Part shown: positions 13,480 to 22,019 of the stretch, in pieces
Position numbering within the stretch: the stretch's first letter is position 1
Layout: each line of letters begins with the position of its first letter
Notes under the pieces: model-generated
The model's input: the letters and a program-made list of their open reading frames with translations, nothing else
What the model was told of the DNA's origin: nothing
Databases searched by the model: none
DNA from: an uncultured Lachnospiraceae bacterium
Lineage (GTDB): Bacteria; Bacillota; Clostridia; Lachnospirales; Lachnospiraceae
Direction of reading: 5' to 3'
Length of the DNA: 61,686 nt
Assembly (NCBI GenBank): GCA_944377385.1
Contig: CALWET010000039.1
Location: 1 to 61,686 of the forward strand
Translations under genes and position numbers: made by a program

Positions 13480-15576
13480 ATGAATGCGTCAAGTATGGAG
13501 ATCGTAGCAATCATTATTTCCATGGTGGCATTTTTATATGCTGCATGGCTCTTTTCCTGGGTTAAAAAACAGCCCATGGATAACGACAAGATCGGAAGGG
13601 TCGGAGTGCTGATACGCGATGGAGCAAGGACATTCCTGAAACGGGAGTTCCTGGTGCTTACAAGATTTTGCGTATGCGCTGCGATCCTTATTTTTATCTT
13701 CCTTCCTGAGCCCGTTTGGACAGGCAGCATCATCCCCAATCTCAAGATGGTGATAGCATATGCGGCAGGAACGATCTTTTCAGGCTTTGCAGGCAAGATA
13801 GGCATAGAGGTGGCGACCATGGCCAACTCAAAATGCGCCGTGGCTGCTAAAAAGGGTATTTCTCCCGCCTTCATGACCGGCTTTAGGGGTGGAGCAGTCA
13901 TGGGCATGGCAGTAGTGGGCGCCAGCCTTATAGGCGTGGCTCTTGTATATCTGCTGACAGGAGATTCCACGGTATGTCTCGGATTTTCCTTTGGTGCAAG
14001 CTCCATGGCTTTGTTTGCAAAGGCCGGCGGCGGCATATTTACAAAGACGGCAGATATCAGTGCTGACCTGACGGGAAAGGTAGAGCTTGGGATTCCCGAG
14101 GACGATCCCAGGAACCCTGCGGTCATAGCCGACAATGTTGGCGACAATGTTGGCGATGTAGCCGGCATGGGAGCAGATCTTTTTGACTCAAATGTGGCAT
14201 CCATGGCAGCAGCCCTTATCATGGCAGCAGCCCTTGACAAGATAGAGGGCGGCAGCAAATATGTGGGCATGGTATTCTGCTTTACGGCATTGGGATTGCT
14301 TGCCTCGGTCATAGGCATCATGTGTGCCCGAATAGGCAGGGAAGGAAGTCCCACCAGGGCACTCAATTCAGGGACCTATATAACTACGGCCATCTATGTC
14401 GTGCTGACGGCAGGAGCCACACTGATGCTTGGCTATGATCTCAGGATATGGGGTGCCTGCATAGTAGGACTGCTGGTAGGCGTTGTAATAGGCATAGCCA
14501 CTGATTATTTTACGGATGATACAAAGCCTCCAGTGCACAATGTGGCAAAGGCTTCCTCGTCAGGGCCTGCTTTTACGATACTTTCCGGAGTGTCCTACGG
14601 TTTTATCAGTGCACTTCCGGCAATGGTAGGCATAGGCATTTCAGCCCTGTCTGCATACAAGCTTTGTGAGGGCCTGGATCCGACGGGCATGCACACGGTG
14701 GAATATGCCATGTTTGGTATAGCCATGGCGGCTGTAGGCATGCTGTCCATAGTAGGAATGATAGTTTCAAATGACGCTTACGGCCCCATAGTTGACAATG
14801 CCAGAGGGTTGGCCGAGATGGGAGAGCTGGGAGACGATGTGCTTGCCATCACGGACGAGCTTGATTCGGCAGGAAATACGGTAAAGGCCGTTACAAAGGG
14901 CTTTTCAGTAGCAGCAGCCGGACTTACAGTCATCTCTCTGCTGGGAGCCTTCATGAGTGAGGTCAATGAAGCAGCGGCAGCAGCCGGGCTTGAAGGCATT
15001 ACTGGCTTTGACATACTGGATCCTCTGGTATTCTTTGGAATGCTTATAGGAGCAGCAGTCCCGGCAGTATTTTCTGCAATGCTTATCCTTGGAGTGGACC
15101 GCAATGCTCAGAGGATGGTGGCTGAGATACACAGACAGTTCAGGGAGATAGTGGGACTTAGAGAAGGCACTGCGGCTCCTGAATATGACAAGTGTATAAA
15201 TATAGCCACTGACGGTGCTATCAGGGAATTGATACCGGCGGGACTTATGGCCATAGTTTCAACACTGCTGGTAGGCTTTATAGGAGGCGTAGAGGCCGTA
15301 GGAGGCTTCCTTGCCGGAAATATCGTGAGCGGTCTTTTGCTTGCACTGTTTATGTCAAATGCCGGAGGCCTCTGGGATAATTCAAAGAAATATGTTGAAT
15401 CCGGACACGAGGGTGGCAAGGGCTCTGAAGCTCATAAATCAGCCGTGGTGGGAGATACCGTAGGAGATCCCTTCAAAGATACGGCCGGGCCTTCAATAAA
15501 TACCCAGATCACGGTAGTATCGCTGATAGCTTCATTGATGTCATCGCTGTTCCTTACGATGTCCATATTTGGGTGA
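13480..15576 (+). CDS. hppA: Membrane-bound proton-translocating pyrophosphatase
   Basis: A 698-residue protein starting at ATG 13480 with AGAAGGAG nine bases upstream (the TTG at 13453 is a poor alternative). About 15-16 membrane helices are visible. The active-site loops are clear: DNVGDNVGDVAGMGADLFDS near residue 215, and GDTVGDPFKDTAGPSIN near the end. It hydrolyses pyrophosphate to pump ions outwards. GNTVKAVTKG has Lys where K+-dependent members have Ala (GNTTAA), followed by Thr. This marks it as a K+-independent enzyme, a group expected to pump H+ rather than Na+. Length is normal for the family. Confidence 0.95.
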   Translation: MNASSMEIVAIIISMVAFLYAAWLFSWVKKQPMDNDKIGRVGVLIRDGARTFLKREFLVLTRFCVCAAILIFIFLPEPVWTGSIIPNLKMVIAYAAGTIFSGFAGKIGIEVATMANSKCAVAAKKGISPAFMTGFRGGAVMGMAVVGASLIGVALVYLLTGDSTVCLGFSFGASSMALFAKAGGGIFTKTADISADLTGKVELGIPEDDPRNPAVIADNVGDNVGDVAGMGADLFDSNVASMAAALIMAAALDKIEGGSKYVGMVFCFTALGLLASVIGIMCARIGREGSPTRALNSGTYITTAIYVVLTAGATLMLGYDLRIWGACIVGLLVGVVIGIATDYFTDDTKPPVHNVAKASSSGPAFTILSGVSYGFISALPAMVGIGISALSAYKLCEGLDPTGMHTVEYAMFGIAMAAVGMLSIVGMIVSNDAYGPIVDNARGLAEMGELGDDVLAITDELDSAGNTVKAVTKGFSVAAAGLTVISLLGAFMSEVNEAAAAAGLEGITGFDILDPLVFFGMLIGAAVPAVFSAMLILGVDRNAQRMVAEIHRQFREIVGLREGTAAPEYDKCINIATDGAIRELIPAGLMAIVSTLLVGFIGGVEAVGGFLAGNIVSGLLLALFMSNAGGLWDNSKKYVESGHEGGKGSEAHKSAVVGDTVGDPFKDTAGPSINTQITVVSLIASLMSSLFLTMSIFG

Positions 15577-15671
15577 TACAGAAACAGGGCGCCGACCACC
15601 AGGCAGGGGATATTGACTGCCGGACATAAGGGGATTATCATAATGAAAGATCACCAAGGAGGAAACGGACG

Positions 15672-17024
15672 ATGGATCATATAGAAAAAAAGATATGTGA
15701 TATTATCGAAAGCAGGAAAGACGAGATCATGGAATTTGGCAGGGACATATTCTGCCATGCGGAGCTCGGATATAAGGAAAACCGCACCAGTGCGCGTTTT
15801 GTAGAGGAGATGAAAAAGCTTGGCATGGAACCGGAAACGGGCCTTGCTATCACCGGCGTAAAAAGCTATCTCCGGGAAAAAGGCAGCAAGCCCGGGCCTA
15901 CCCTTGCGGTCATAGGCGAGCTGGATGCGCTGCCTATCCCCAACCATCCGGATTCCTGGGCTGAAACAGGAGCTTCTCATTGCTGCGGACACAATGCCCA
16001 GCTTACAGGCGTGGTAGGGGCTGCCATGGCTCTGGCAGATCCTGAGGTCGCCGAGGCCATGGGAGGCAATATATGCTTCATGGCTGCACCTGCTGAGGAA
16101 TTTGTAGACATAGAATATAAGGGAAGGCTCATGAAGGAGGGAAAACTCGGATATGGCGGAGGAAAGTGTGAGCTCATCCGTATAGGAGCCTTCGATGATG
16201 TGGATATAGCCCTTGGACACCATATCATGCCTGGAGCAGACTATGGCCTTTATAACGGCAGCAGCAATGGCTTTGTGAACAAGACCGTTACCTTTAAGGG
16301 AAGGGCTGCCCATGCTGCCGATGCTCCTCACAAGGGCATAGACGCCCTTAATGCGGCCACTGCTGCAATGGTCAATATAGCCCTTCAGCAGGAGAGCTTC
16401 AGGGACCAGGATACGGTCAGGGTCCATGGATTTATATCTGATGGAGGAACCGCAGTAAATGTCATAGCAGATGATGTAAAGATGCAGTATTCGGTAAGGG
16501 GCAAGACTCCCGAGGCTTACAGGGATGCAGCCCTCAAGGTGGATCGTTCCCTCAGGGCAGCGGCCATGGCCACAGGCTGCGGAGTGACAATAGAGACCAT
16601 GGCAGGATATATGTCCTGCGTACCAAACCCCTGTACTGATGTTCTGGAAAGCGTATTTGCAGATATAGCTGCTGAGGGAAAGTATACAAAGCGCAGAGAT
16701 CTTTGCGGACATACTACGGGCAGTGATGACTTCGGAGATGTAGCGACCCTCATGCCTCTTGTACATTTTTGTACCGGTGGTTATACAGGACAGCTCCATA
16801 ACCCCGATATCAGAGTAGAGGACCCCTATCTGGCTTATGTGGTGACTGCAAAGATATTTGCTCTCTCTGCCTACAGGCTTATGAAGAACGGGGCTGAAAA
16901 AGCCCTGGAAAACATAAAGGCTTATAAGCCTCTTATGACAAAGGAGGAATACCTTGCCTTTATGGACAGCATGCAGACTACAGAGGTCATTGAGCCGGAG
17001 CCTCTGCCCATAGTGGAAGGCTGA
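15672..17024 (+). CDS. M20 family amidohydrolase (AbgB/peptidase M20D-like)
   Basis: A 450-residue cytoplasmic protein with AAGGAGG before ATG 15672. The N-terminal catalytic domain has GELDALPIP (metal-binding Asp region), HCCGHNAQL (the HxCGHN metal motif) and APAEEFVD (catalytic Glu pair). The dimerisation domain begins near VTFKGRAAHAA, and TGSDDFGDV plus LHNPDIRVED complete the C-terminal ligands. The family includes p-aminobenzoyl-glutamate and N-acyl-amino-acid hydrolases. Similarity in the HCCGHN and AEEF stretches is closest in memory to AbgB-like proteins. The substrate cannot be decided from sequence. Confidence 0.8.
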   Translation: MDHIEKKICDIIESRKDEIMEFGRDIFCHAELGYKENRTSARFVEEMKKLGMEPETGLAITGVKSYLREKGSKPGPTLAVIGELDALPIPNHPDSWAETGASHCCGHNAQLTGVVGAAMALADPEVAEAMGGNICFMAAPAEEFVDIEYKGRLMKEGKLGYGGGKCELIRIGAFDDVDIALGHHIMPGADYGLYNGSSNGFVNKTVTFKGRAAHAADAPHKGIDALNAATAAMVNIALQQESFRDQDTVRVHGFISDGGTAVNVIADDVKMQYSVRGKTPEAYRDAALKVDRSLRAAAMATGCGVTIETMAGYMSCVPNPCTDVLESVFADIAAEGKYTKRRDLCGHTTGSDDFGDVATLMPLVHFCTGGYTGQLHNPDIRVEDPYLAYVVTAKIFALSAYRLMKNGAEKALENIKAYKPLMTKEEYLAFMDSMQTTEVIEPEPLPIVEG

Positions 17025-17101
17025 AGCCGTTTTTAATGCGGCAGGACATACAGGCTGTCAGCTGCTTAGCCTCACCGCTCAGAAAAGCCTGGTCCAGCTG
17101 C

Positions 17102-18013
17102 TCAGGTGATATTTTGAAGGAAAGAAAGCACGTCTCTATAGACCTGCTTTCTTTCTCTTTCGTTCAGGAGCTCATGACGCATGCATTCATAAAGCTTTGA
17201 GCGCACATCGGAATAGCCGAGCCTTTTTAAAAACTCCGAAAGCTCGTAAAATCTGTCCCTGCTTTGAATCACAGGATCCTCGGCCCCTGCCATCAGGAAT
17301 ATGGGGAGTCGGGGATTTTTGACCTCATAGCCTTCCCTTTTATAGGCTTCGATCATAAGGCTGAAAAGATTTATAAATCCGTTGTTTGTAAAGGTAAACC
17401 CACAAAGGGGATCCTGATTATAGAGCTCGACGGAAACAGGATCACTGGACAGCCAGCCGTTTTTCTGCTCATGTCCCTTGTTGAACAGACTAAAGGTAAG
17501 TCTGTCTATATATCTGCTTTTGTAGCGGCCTCCGTGGATCAATGCAGAGAGCCGGGCCAGGAAAAGCCCAAGGCCTGCGGCAGGATTCCTGGTGGGAGGC
17601 CCACAGAGTACAAGACCTGAAAGCTCCGTGTCATGAGCCTTTATATAGCTTCGGGCAACAAGTGTGCCCATGCTGTGTGAAAACATATATATAGGGAGCC
17701 CGGGAAACTTGTCCTTTATATATTTCGTGACCATATATAGGTCATCAGATATGGCAGAGGCGTCCTCAGTATAGAAAAAACCCAGGTCAGCCTCGTCTCG
17801 TACGCTTTTTCCATGGCCCCTGTGGTCGTGGATGACACAGGCGTAACCGTTTTCGGAAAGAAAGCCCATGAAATCCTCATATCTTTCCTTATGCTCAGTC
17901 ATGCCGTGAGAGAATTGCACCACGGCTTTGGGAGCTTTGCTTGGGCAGATCATTTCTATTTCCAGCGAAAGACCATCGTAACCGGAGCTTATAAGCTCTT
18001 TTTTCAATATCAT
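17102..18013 (-). CDS. Alpha/beta hydrolase, monoacylglycerol-lipase-like (S33)
   Basis: A 303-residue protein with AAGGAGG before its ATG at 18013. FSHGMTEHKERYEDF is the oxyanion region. The nucleophile is in FSHSMGTLVA, where the usual first Gly of GxSxG is Ser. DHRGHGKS is the conserved turn after strand 4. The acid is in AGAEDPVI and the His in MRHELLNE. No signal peptide, so cytoplasmic. Likely acts on lysophospholipids or monoacylglycerols. It is divergent from the TrpF-like gene, separated by 120 bases that must hold both promoters. Confidence 0.8.
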   Translation of the reverse strand: MILKKELISSGYDGLSLEIEMICPSKAPKAVVQFSHGMTEHKERYEDFMGFLSENGYACVIHDHRGHGKSVRDEADLGFFYTEDASAISDDLYMVTKYIKDKFPGLPIYMFSHSMGTLVARSYIKAHDTELSGLVLCGPPTRNPAAGLGLFLARLSALIHGGRYKSRYIDRLTFSLFNKGHEQKNGWLSSDPVSVELYNQDPLCGFTFTNNGFINLFSLMIEAYKREGYEVKNPRLPIFLMAGAEDPVIQSRDRFYELSEFLKRLGYSDVRSKLYECMRHELLNERERKQVYRDVLSFLQNIT

Positions 18014-18135
18014 AACAGTCCTCCTTTTTGCCTAAATATTGGTTTTATTGTATTATGATTATAATATGAGCACTGGATATTTTAAATGGGATCTTCTGCT
18101 GATCCCGCAGCTTTTATAAATGACAGGAGGTTAGG

Positions 18136-18807
18136 ATGTTTACTCAGATCTATTCGATTCAGACAGTTGATGAGGCTTTGGCCTGTGTTGAGGCAGGAGC
18201 AGATCGTATTGGAGTGCTGGTGGGAGTTCCGGGAGGCAAGTTTCCCTGTGCCATACATGAGGACGAGGCAGGAAGGATATTTGATGCTCTCAAGGGCCGG
18301 GCAGTCAGGGTCCTGATCTCAGTGGCGGAAAACGAAAAGGATATACTTGATCAGACGGAAAGGCTCATGCCCGATGTGCTGCATTTATGCGCAAACTTTG
18401 AGGGCAGTCCTGAGTTCAGGGAAAGGCTGAGGCTCAGGCTTCCGGAGGTAAAGCTTATGGAGGCAGTAGGAGTCGTGGATGAAAGTGCCCTGGAGGATGC
18501 CATCAAAAAGGCTGCCTATGCAGACCTTCTTATACTCGATAGCGTATCAAAGACAGTTCCCGGAGTTGGAGCTGCAGGAGTGACTCATGACTGGAGTATT
18601 GACCGTGCCATAGTTGAAGCCGTGGATGTTCCGGTAATACTGGCCGGAGGCCTTGGGCCGGAAAATGTGGCCGATGCCATCAAAGCCGTACATCCTGACG
18701 GAGTTGATTCTCTGACCAGGACAAGTGTGGTGGAAAATGGAGTGATACTCAGAAAGGATATGGAAAAAGTCAGAGAATTCTGCCGTATAGCAAAGGAAGC
18801 CATATGA
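18136..18807 (+). CDS. TrpF-like (beta/alpha)8-barrel protein
   Basis: A 223-residue protein with AGGAGG before ATG 18136. The fold signs are EAGADRIGVLVG at residues 18-29, VLHLCANFEG, LLILDSVSK and VPVILAGGLGPENVADA, as in phosphoribosylanthranilate isomerase. The catalytic Cys of TrpF (KICG near the N-terminus) is replaced by QIYS, while an Asp at the general-acid position (LILDS) remains. No other trp genes are nearby. Its stop overlaps the ATG of a PfkB-type kinase, so it probably isomerises or cleaves a sugar-linked compound in a small pathway with that kinase rather than making tryptophan. Confidence 0.65.
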   Translation: MFTQIYSIQTVDEALACVEAGADRIGVLVGVPGGKFPCAIHEDEAGRIFDALKGRAVRVLISVAENEKDILDQTERLMPDVLHLCANFEGSPEFRERLRLRLPEVKLMEAVGVVDESALEDAIKKAAYADLLILDSVSKTVPGVGAAGVTHDWSIDRAIVEAVDVPVILAGGLGPENVADAIKAVHPDGVDSLTRTSVVENGVILRKDMEKVREFCRIAKEAI

Positions 18808-19745
18808 AAAGGATAGTGTGCATAGGAGATCTGTGTGCTGATCTTATCATAAACTATGGGGCCGCAAGAGAAAGCATATCAGCCATCAAAAGAGGAGATA
18901 TCAGAAGCCAGAGCGTGGAGCTGCGTTCAGGAGGGACTATGGGAAATGCTTCCATAGTCCTTGGCAGGCTGGGAGCAGAGCCAATATTCATCACGGATCT
19001 GTGCGAGGACAGGCTGGGACTTTTTCTCAGGGCCGAGATGGAGAAAAATGGTGTGGATATGTCCTTTTCTCCTTCCGGTGACTATGGGGCCATGGTGTGC
19101 ATCGCCGTACTTGATGAAAAGGGTGAACGGACCATGTTTTCATGGGTGCCTCCTGGATCCAGGTATCCTACCTTTTCCAGGGACAGCTTTTCTGAAAGGC
19201 TCTATTCCATGGACTGCCTGCTGTTTACCGGCGGTATGACCCTGAACAATGACGTTTCCAGCATGGATTCTGTATACAGCTTTATAAAGTCAATGAAGGA
19301 GAGGACGGATTCGATCTTTGTATTTGATCTTAATACAAGGATAGAAAGCTATGGCTTGAATGATGACCGCAGACATTATTATGAGCTTTATACTGACCTT
19401 GCTGATGTGATACTTGGATCGGGGATTGAGGAATTCGGCCCTATATGTGATGAAAAGGAGCTAAGTGACTGTGCCGCAGTACTCAGCAGGCGGGGAAAGC
19501 TTGTGATAGCAAGGGACGGGGCTGGCCCGGTGATATGGGCAAGGAACGGACAGCTTCAAGGCGAGGTGCCTGTTTGTCCTGTAAAGGTCGTAAATACGGT
19601 GGGAGCCGGAGACAGCTTTGACGCAGCCTTTATCCATGCATATAACAGAGGGCTGGACATAAGGACCTGCATAGAGCTTGGCAACAGGACGGCAGCAAGC
19701 GTAATAAGCCATGAGGGACATCTTGTGATATTGGAGGATCACTGA
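18804..19745 (+). CDS. PfkB-family carbohydrate kinase
   Basis: A 313-residue protein translationally coupled (ATGA) to the TrpF-like gene. It has the ribokinase-fold features: VCIGDLCADLI at the N-terminus, SGGTMGNASIVLGRLGAEP (substrate-binding GG motif), and VNTVGAGDSFDAAFIHAY (anion hole and catalytic Asp). It phosphorylates a sugar or nucleoside, and the substrate is presumably shared with the barrel enzyme upstream. It ends convergent to, and overlaps by seven bases, the secreted nuclease gene. Confidence 0.8.
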   Translation: MKRIVCIGDLCADLIINYGAARESISAIKRGDIRSQSVELRSGGTMGNASIVLGRLGAEPIFITDLCEDRLGLFLRAEMEKNGVDMSFSPSGDYGAMVCIAVLDEKGERTMFSWVPPGSRYPTFSRDSFSERLYSMDCLLFTGGMTLNNDVSSMDSVYSFIKSMKERTDSIFVFDLNTRIESYGLNDDRRHYYELYTDLADVILGSGIEEFGPICDEKELSDCAAVLSRRGKLVIARDGAGPVIWARNGQLQGEVPVCPVKVVNTVGAGDSFDAAFIHAYNRGLDIRTCIELGNRTAASVISHEGHLVILEDH

Positions 19746-20482
19746 TCCTCCTCAGGAAGCAGCCAGTTATCGCCGGTGGAATAGTCTATGCCTATACCGG
19801 GCTGGACATTATAGCAGTATACGCAGAAGCTGATCTCGTCGCTGCCAAGGGATCTGGCCTCCATCAGGACTCCGGATGCCAGCAGATCATCACCATCAAA
19901 TATGGGAGTCACCCTGTACAGGACCTGATCATTGCTGTAACGCAGGTATTCTGCCACCTCTTCCTCATAGGGCAGCATGCCTTCGGTATTCATGTATCTT
20001 GTGCCTGTGATCAGATTGAGAGGATTTGCGCCTTGGCCGGTAAACATAAAGGCTATCAGATGGCAGCGATTGTAGAGCAGTTCTCCGTCGATGAAATCAT
20101 AGCTGTCTCGATGCCAGCCTGTGGGCTTTATCTCAGATATGCGCTCTCTTTCCCAGTCGGGCATCATGGATCTGTGCAGCAGCGCCTGCGCACTTCCGCA
20201 GCGACCAAGGGAATCAAGCTCGCTGAAGCTTTCATAGCCTTCATCCTGGATATCATCAGAGGTAAAAAAGGGCTCGTCATCATTAACGATATATATTGGG
20301 CTGCCGCTGTAGGGAGGCACCTGGCTCAGGGAAAAGCCTGAACCCTCGGGAAGCTCCTCCTGCAGCACGGCGCTTTCCTGGATGGCATTTGAGCCTCCAA
20401 AATGTGAGGAAAGGGCCGATACTGCCGCCATGGCCATGAGGATCAGCAGTGAGAGGATATATTTCTTTTGTTTTCTATTCAT
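19739..20482 (-). CDS. Secreted or membrane-anchored DNA/RNA non-specific endonuclease
   Basis: A 247-residue protein, ATG at 20482 behind GGAGG. The N-terminus is a signal anchor (basic KQKKY then ILSLLILMAMAAVSAL). The nuclease domain includes RDSYDF, YNRCHLIAFMFTGQGAN and NLITGTRYMN, as in streptococcal DNA-entry nuclease (EndA/NucA type). The usual S/GH motif (DRGH or NRSH) here is NRCH, keeping the catalytic His. The Asn in TGTRYMN is the metal ligand. It acts outside the cell on DNA. It shares a short divergent region with the HIT gene. Confidence 0.8.
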   Translation of the reverse strand: MNRKQKKYILSLLILMAMAAVSALSSHFGGSNAIQESAVLQEELPEGSGFSLSQVPPYSGSPIYIVNDDEPFFTSDDIQDEGYESFSELDSLGRCGSAQALLHRSMMPDWERERISEIKPTGWHRDSYDFIDGELLYNRCHLIAFMFTGQGANPLNLITGTRYMNTEGMLPYEEEVAEYLRYSNDQVLYRVTPIFDGDDLLASGVLMEARSLGSDEISFCVYCYNVQPGIGIDYSTGDNWLLPEEDQ

Positions 20483-20510
20483 TTAAACCTCCGCAGGTGT
20501 ATGATATAAT
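20482..20510 (+). promoter_or_regulatory. Promoter for the HIT gene
   Basis: TTTAAA (20482-20487), 17-base spacer, TGA-TATAAT (20505-20510, extended -10), 38 bases before the start codon. Confidence 0.65.
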
Positions 20511-20548
20511 TATCTAAAGAAATATACCATATAACGAGGAGTAAAGCC

Positions 20549-20971
20549 ATGAAAAAAGATGATTGTATTTTTTGCAGGATCGCTGCAGGAGAGATAAGCT
20601 CTGATACAGTATACGAGGATGATGATTTCAGAGTCATACTTGATCTCAATCCAGGCTCAAGAGGGCATATGCTCATCATACCAAAGGAGCATTACCAGGA
20701 TATATATGAGCTGTCAGATGAATGCGGCATGAAGCTTATGGCTGTTGCAAAGAAAATGGCAGTGGCAGCAAAGAAGGCTCTGAAGGCTGACGGCATAAAT
20801 CTGGTACAGAACAATGAAGAGGCTGCTGGGCAGTCTGTGCCTCATTTTCATATGCATGTCATACCCAGATATAAAGATGAGGCCGAGCGCATCGTATGCT
20901 GGAATCCCAAGAGCTCAGACCCGGATGAACAGGCGGCTATAGCAGAGGCTATCAGGTCAGAGCTCGGATAA
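20549..20971 (+). CDS. hinT: HIT family nucleotide hydrolase
   Basis: A 140-residue protein. CIFCRIAAGE at the N-terminus is the usual zinc or CxxC-type start of HinT proteins. HFHMHVIPRY near residue 98 is the histidine triad. It hydrolyses nucleoside phosphoramidates and related AMP-linked compounds in the cytoplasm. Length is slightly more than the usual 115-140 because of the C-terminal acidic extension. It stands as its own transcription unit. Confidence 0.9.
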   Translation: MKKDDCIFCRIAAGEISSDTVYEDDDFRVILDLNPGSRGHMLIIPKEHYQDIYELSDECGMKLMAVAKKMAVAAKKALKADGINLVQNNEEAAGQSVPHFHMHVIPRYKDEAERIVCWNPKSSDPDEQAAIAEAIRSELG

Positions 20972-20995
20972 AGCTTGAAATCGTTTATTACAAGC

Positions 20996-21024
20996 TTTAA
21001 AAATCACGCATCTGAATGTATAAT
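20996..21024 (+). promoter_or_regulatory. Promoter for the degV gene
   Basis: TTTAAA, 17-base spacer, TATAAT (21019-21024). A hairpin at 21030-21060 (AATAGGCCGG/CCGGCTTATT) would then lie at the very 5' end of the transcript and could affect translation or stability. Confidence 0.55.
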
Positions 21025-21083
21025 CATGTAATAGGCCGGGATATAAAGCTCCGGCTTATTAAAAACGAAAGACTGGCTTACAT

Positions 21084-21986
21084 ATGCAGAACAGAAAATT
21101 TCAGGTCATTTGTGACAGCTGCTGTGACCTTCCAAAAGAGGACGTGGCAGCACTTGATATAGGTATAGTCCCTTTGTATGTTTCCTTTGATGGAAAGGAT
21201 TATAAAAGAGACTACTATGATTTTACCTATCATGATTTTTATCAGCACATGGCAGATGAAAAAGATGTCTATCCAAAGACCTCGCTGCCTGGCTTCGAGG
21301 ATTACCAGAGGGCATGGGAGCCTTATCTTGAAAAAGGCATCCCTGTGCTGAACATAAGCATGACCTCCCGCATGAGCGGCTCATACAATGCTGCCGTAAA
21401 TGCTGCTTCCATCATGAGGGAGAAATATCCTGACATCCCTATAAAGGTGGTGGATTCCCAGGCCCTCACATTGTATGAGGGGATGCTGGTCAGGGAGGCC
21501 TGTCGGATGAGAGACCAGGGCTATGAGCTTTTGCAGGCGGAAAACAGACTCTTGGATATCAGGAAGGATGGCAGGGCTTATTTTACGGTGGGCGATCTGA
21601 GCTATCTGATGAAGGGCGGCCGTATCGGCAGTCTGATGAGGCTTGCATCGGTGGGACTTGGATTAAAGCCCATCATAATCTTTTCAGGAGGGGGCATAAG
21701 CCTGTGTACCATAACCAGGAGCAGACAAAAGTCTCTTTCTGAGCTGGTAAAGCAGGCAGCCAAATATTTTTCGGATATAAAAGAAGATCCTCGGGATTAT
21801 TATCTCGAAGTTGGCTATGGACTCAAAAAAGATGATGGAGAAGAGCTTTTAGAGCTATTCCGGGAGGAACTGGGAAAGAGAGGCCTCAGTCAGGAAGCCA
21901 GGCTTTCTCAGATAGGTACCATGGTTGGAGCCCACAACGGGCCCTATCTCATGGGGATAGCCATGCAGAAAAAAATGAAGCTGTGA
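21084..21986 (+). CDS. DegV family fatty-acid-binding protein
   Basis: A 300-residue protein. It has the DegV signature: ICDSCCDLP at the N-terminus, NISMTSRMSGSYNAAVNA (fatty-acid head-group binding around TSxxSGT/SY), VVDSQALTLYEGMLV, and DLSYLMKGGRIG followed by LGLKPII. DegV/FakB proteins bind an acyl chain so that FakA can phosphorylate it. No fakA is in the window. The ATG at 21084 lacks a clear ribosome binding site, which is unusual for this DNA. Confidence 0.9.
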   Translation: MQNRKFQVICDSCCDLPKEDVAALDIGIVPLYVSFDGKDYKRDYYDFTYHDFYQHMADEKDVYPKTSLPGFEDYQRAWEPYLEKGIPVLNISMTSRMSGSYNAAVNAASIMREKYPDIPIKVVDSQALTLYEGMLVREACRMRDQGYELLQAENRLLDIRKDGRAYFTVGDLSYLMKGGRIGSLMRLASVGLGLKPIIIFSGGGISLCTITRSRQKSLSELVKQAAKYFSDIKEDPRDYYLEVGYGLKKDDGEELLELFREELGKRGLSQEARLSQIGTMVGAHNGPYLMGIAMQKKMKL

Positions 21987-22019
21987 TCACTTTACAGCTG
22001 AAGTATTAAGGAGGCCCTT

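Noticed and set aside
13293..14366. Long open frame (357 codons) on the minus strand
   Set aside because: It lies opposite hppA, is rich in Ala, Pro, Met and Ser as expected for an antisense frame, and has no ribosome site or domain.
15651..16799. Minus-strand open frame of 382 codons
   Set aside because: It is the antisense of the M20 amidohydrolase gene, with Cys, His and Ser-rich text and no known motifs.
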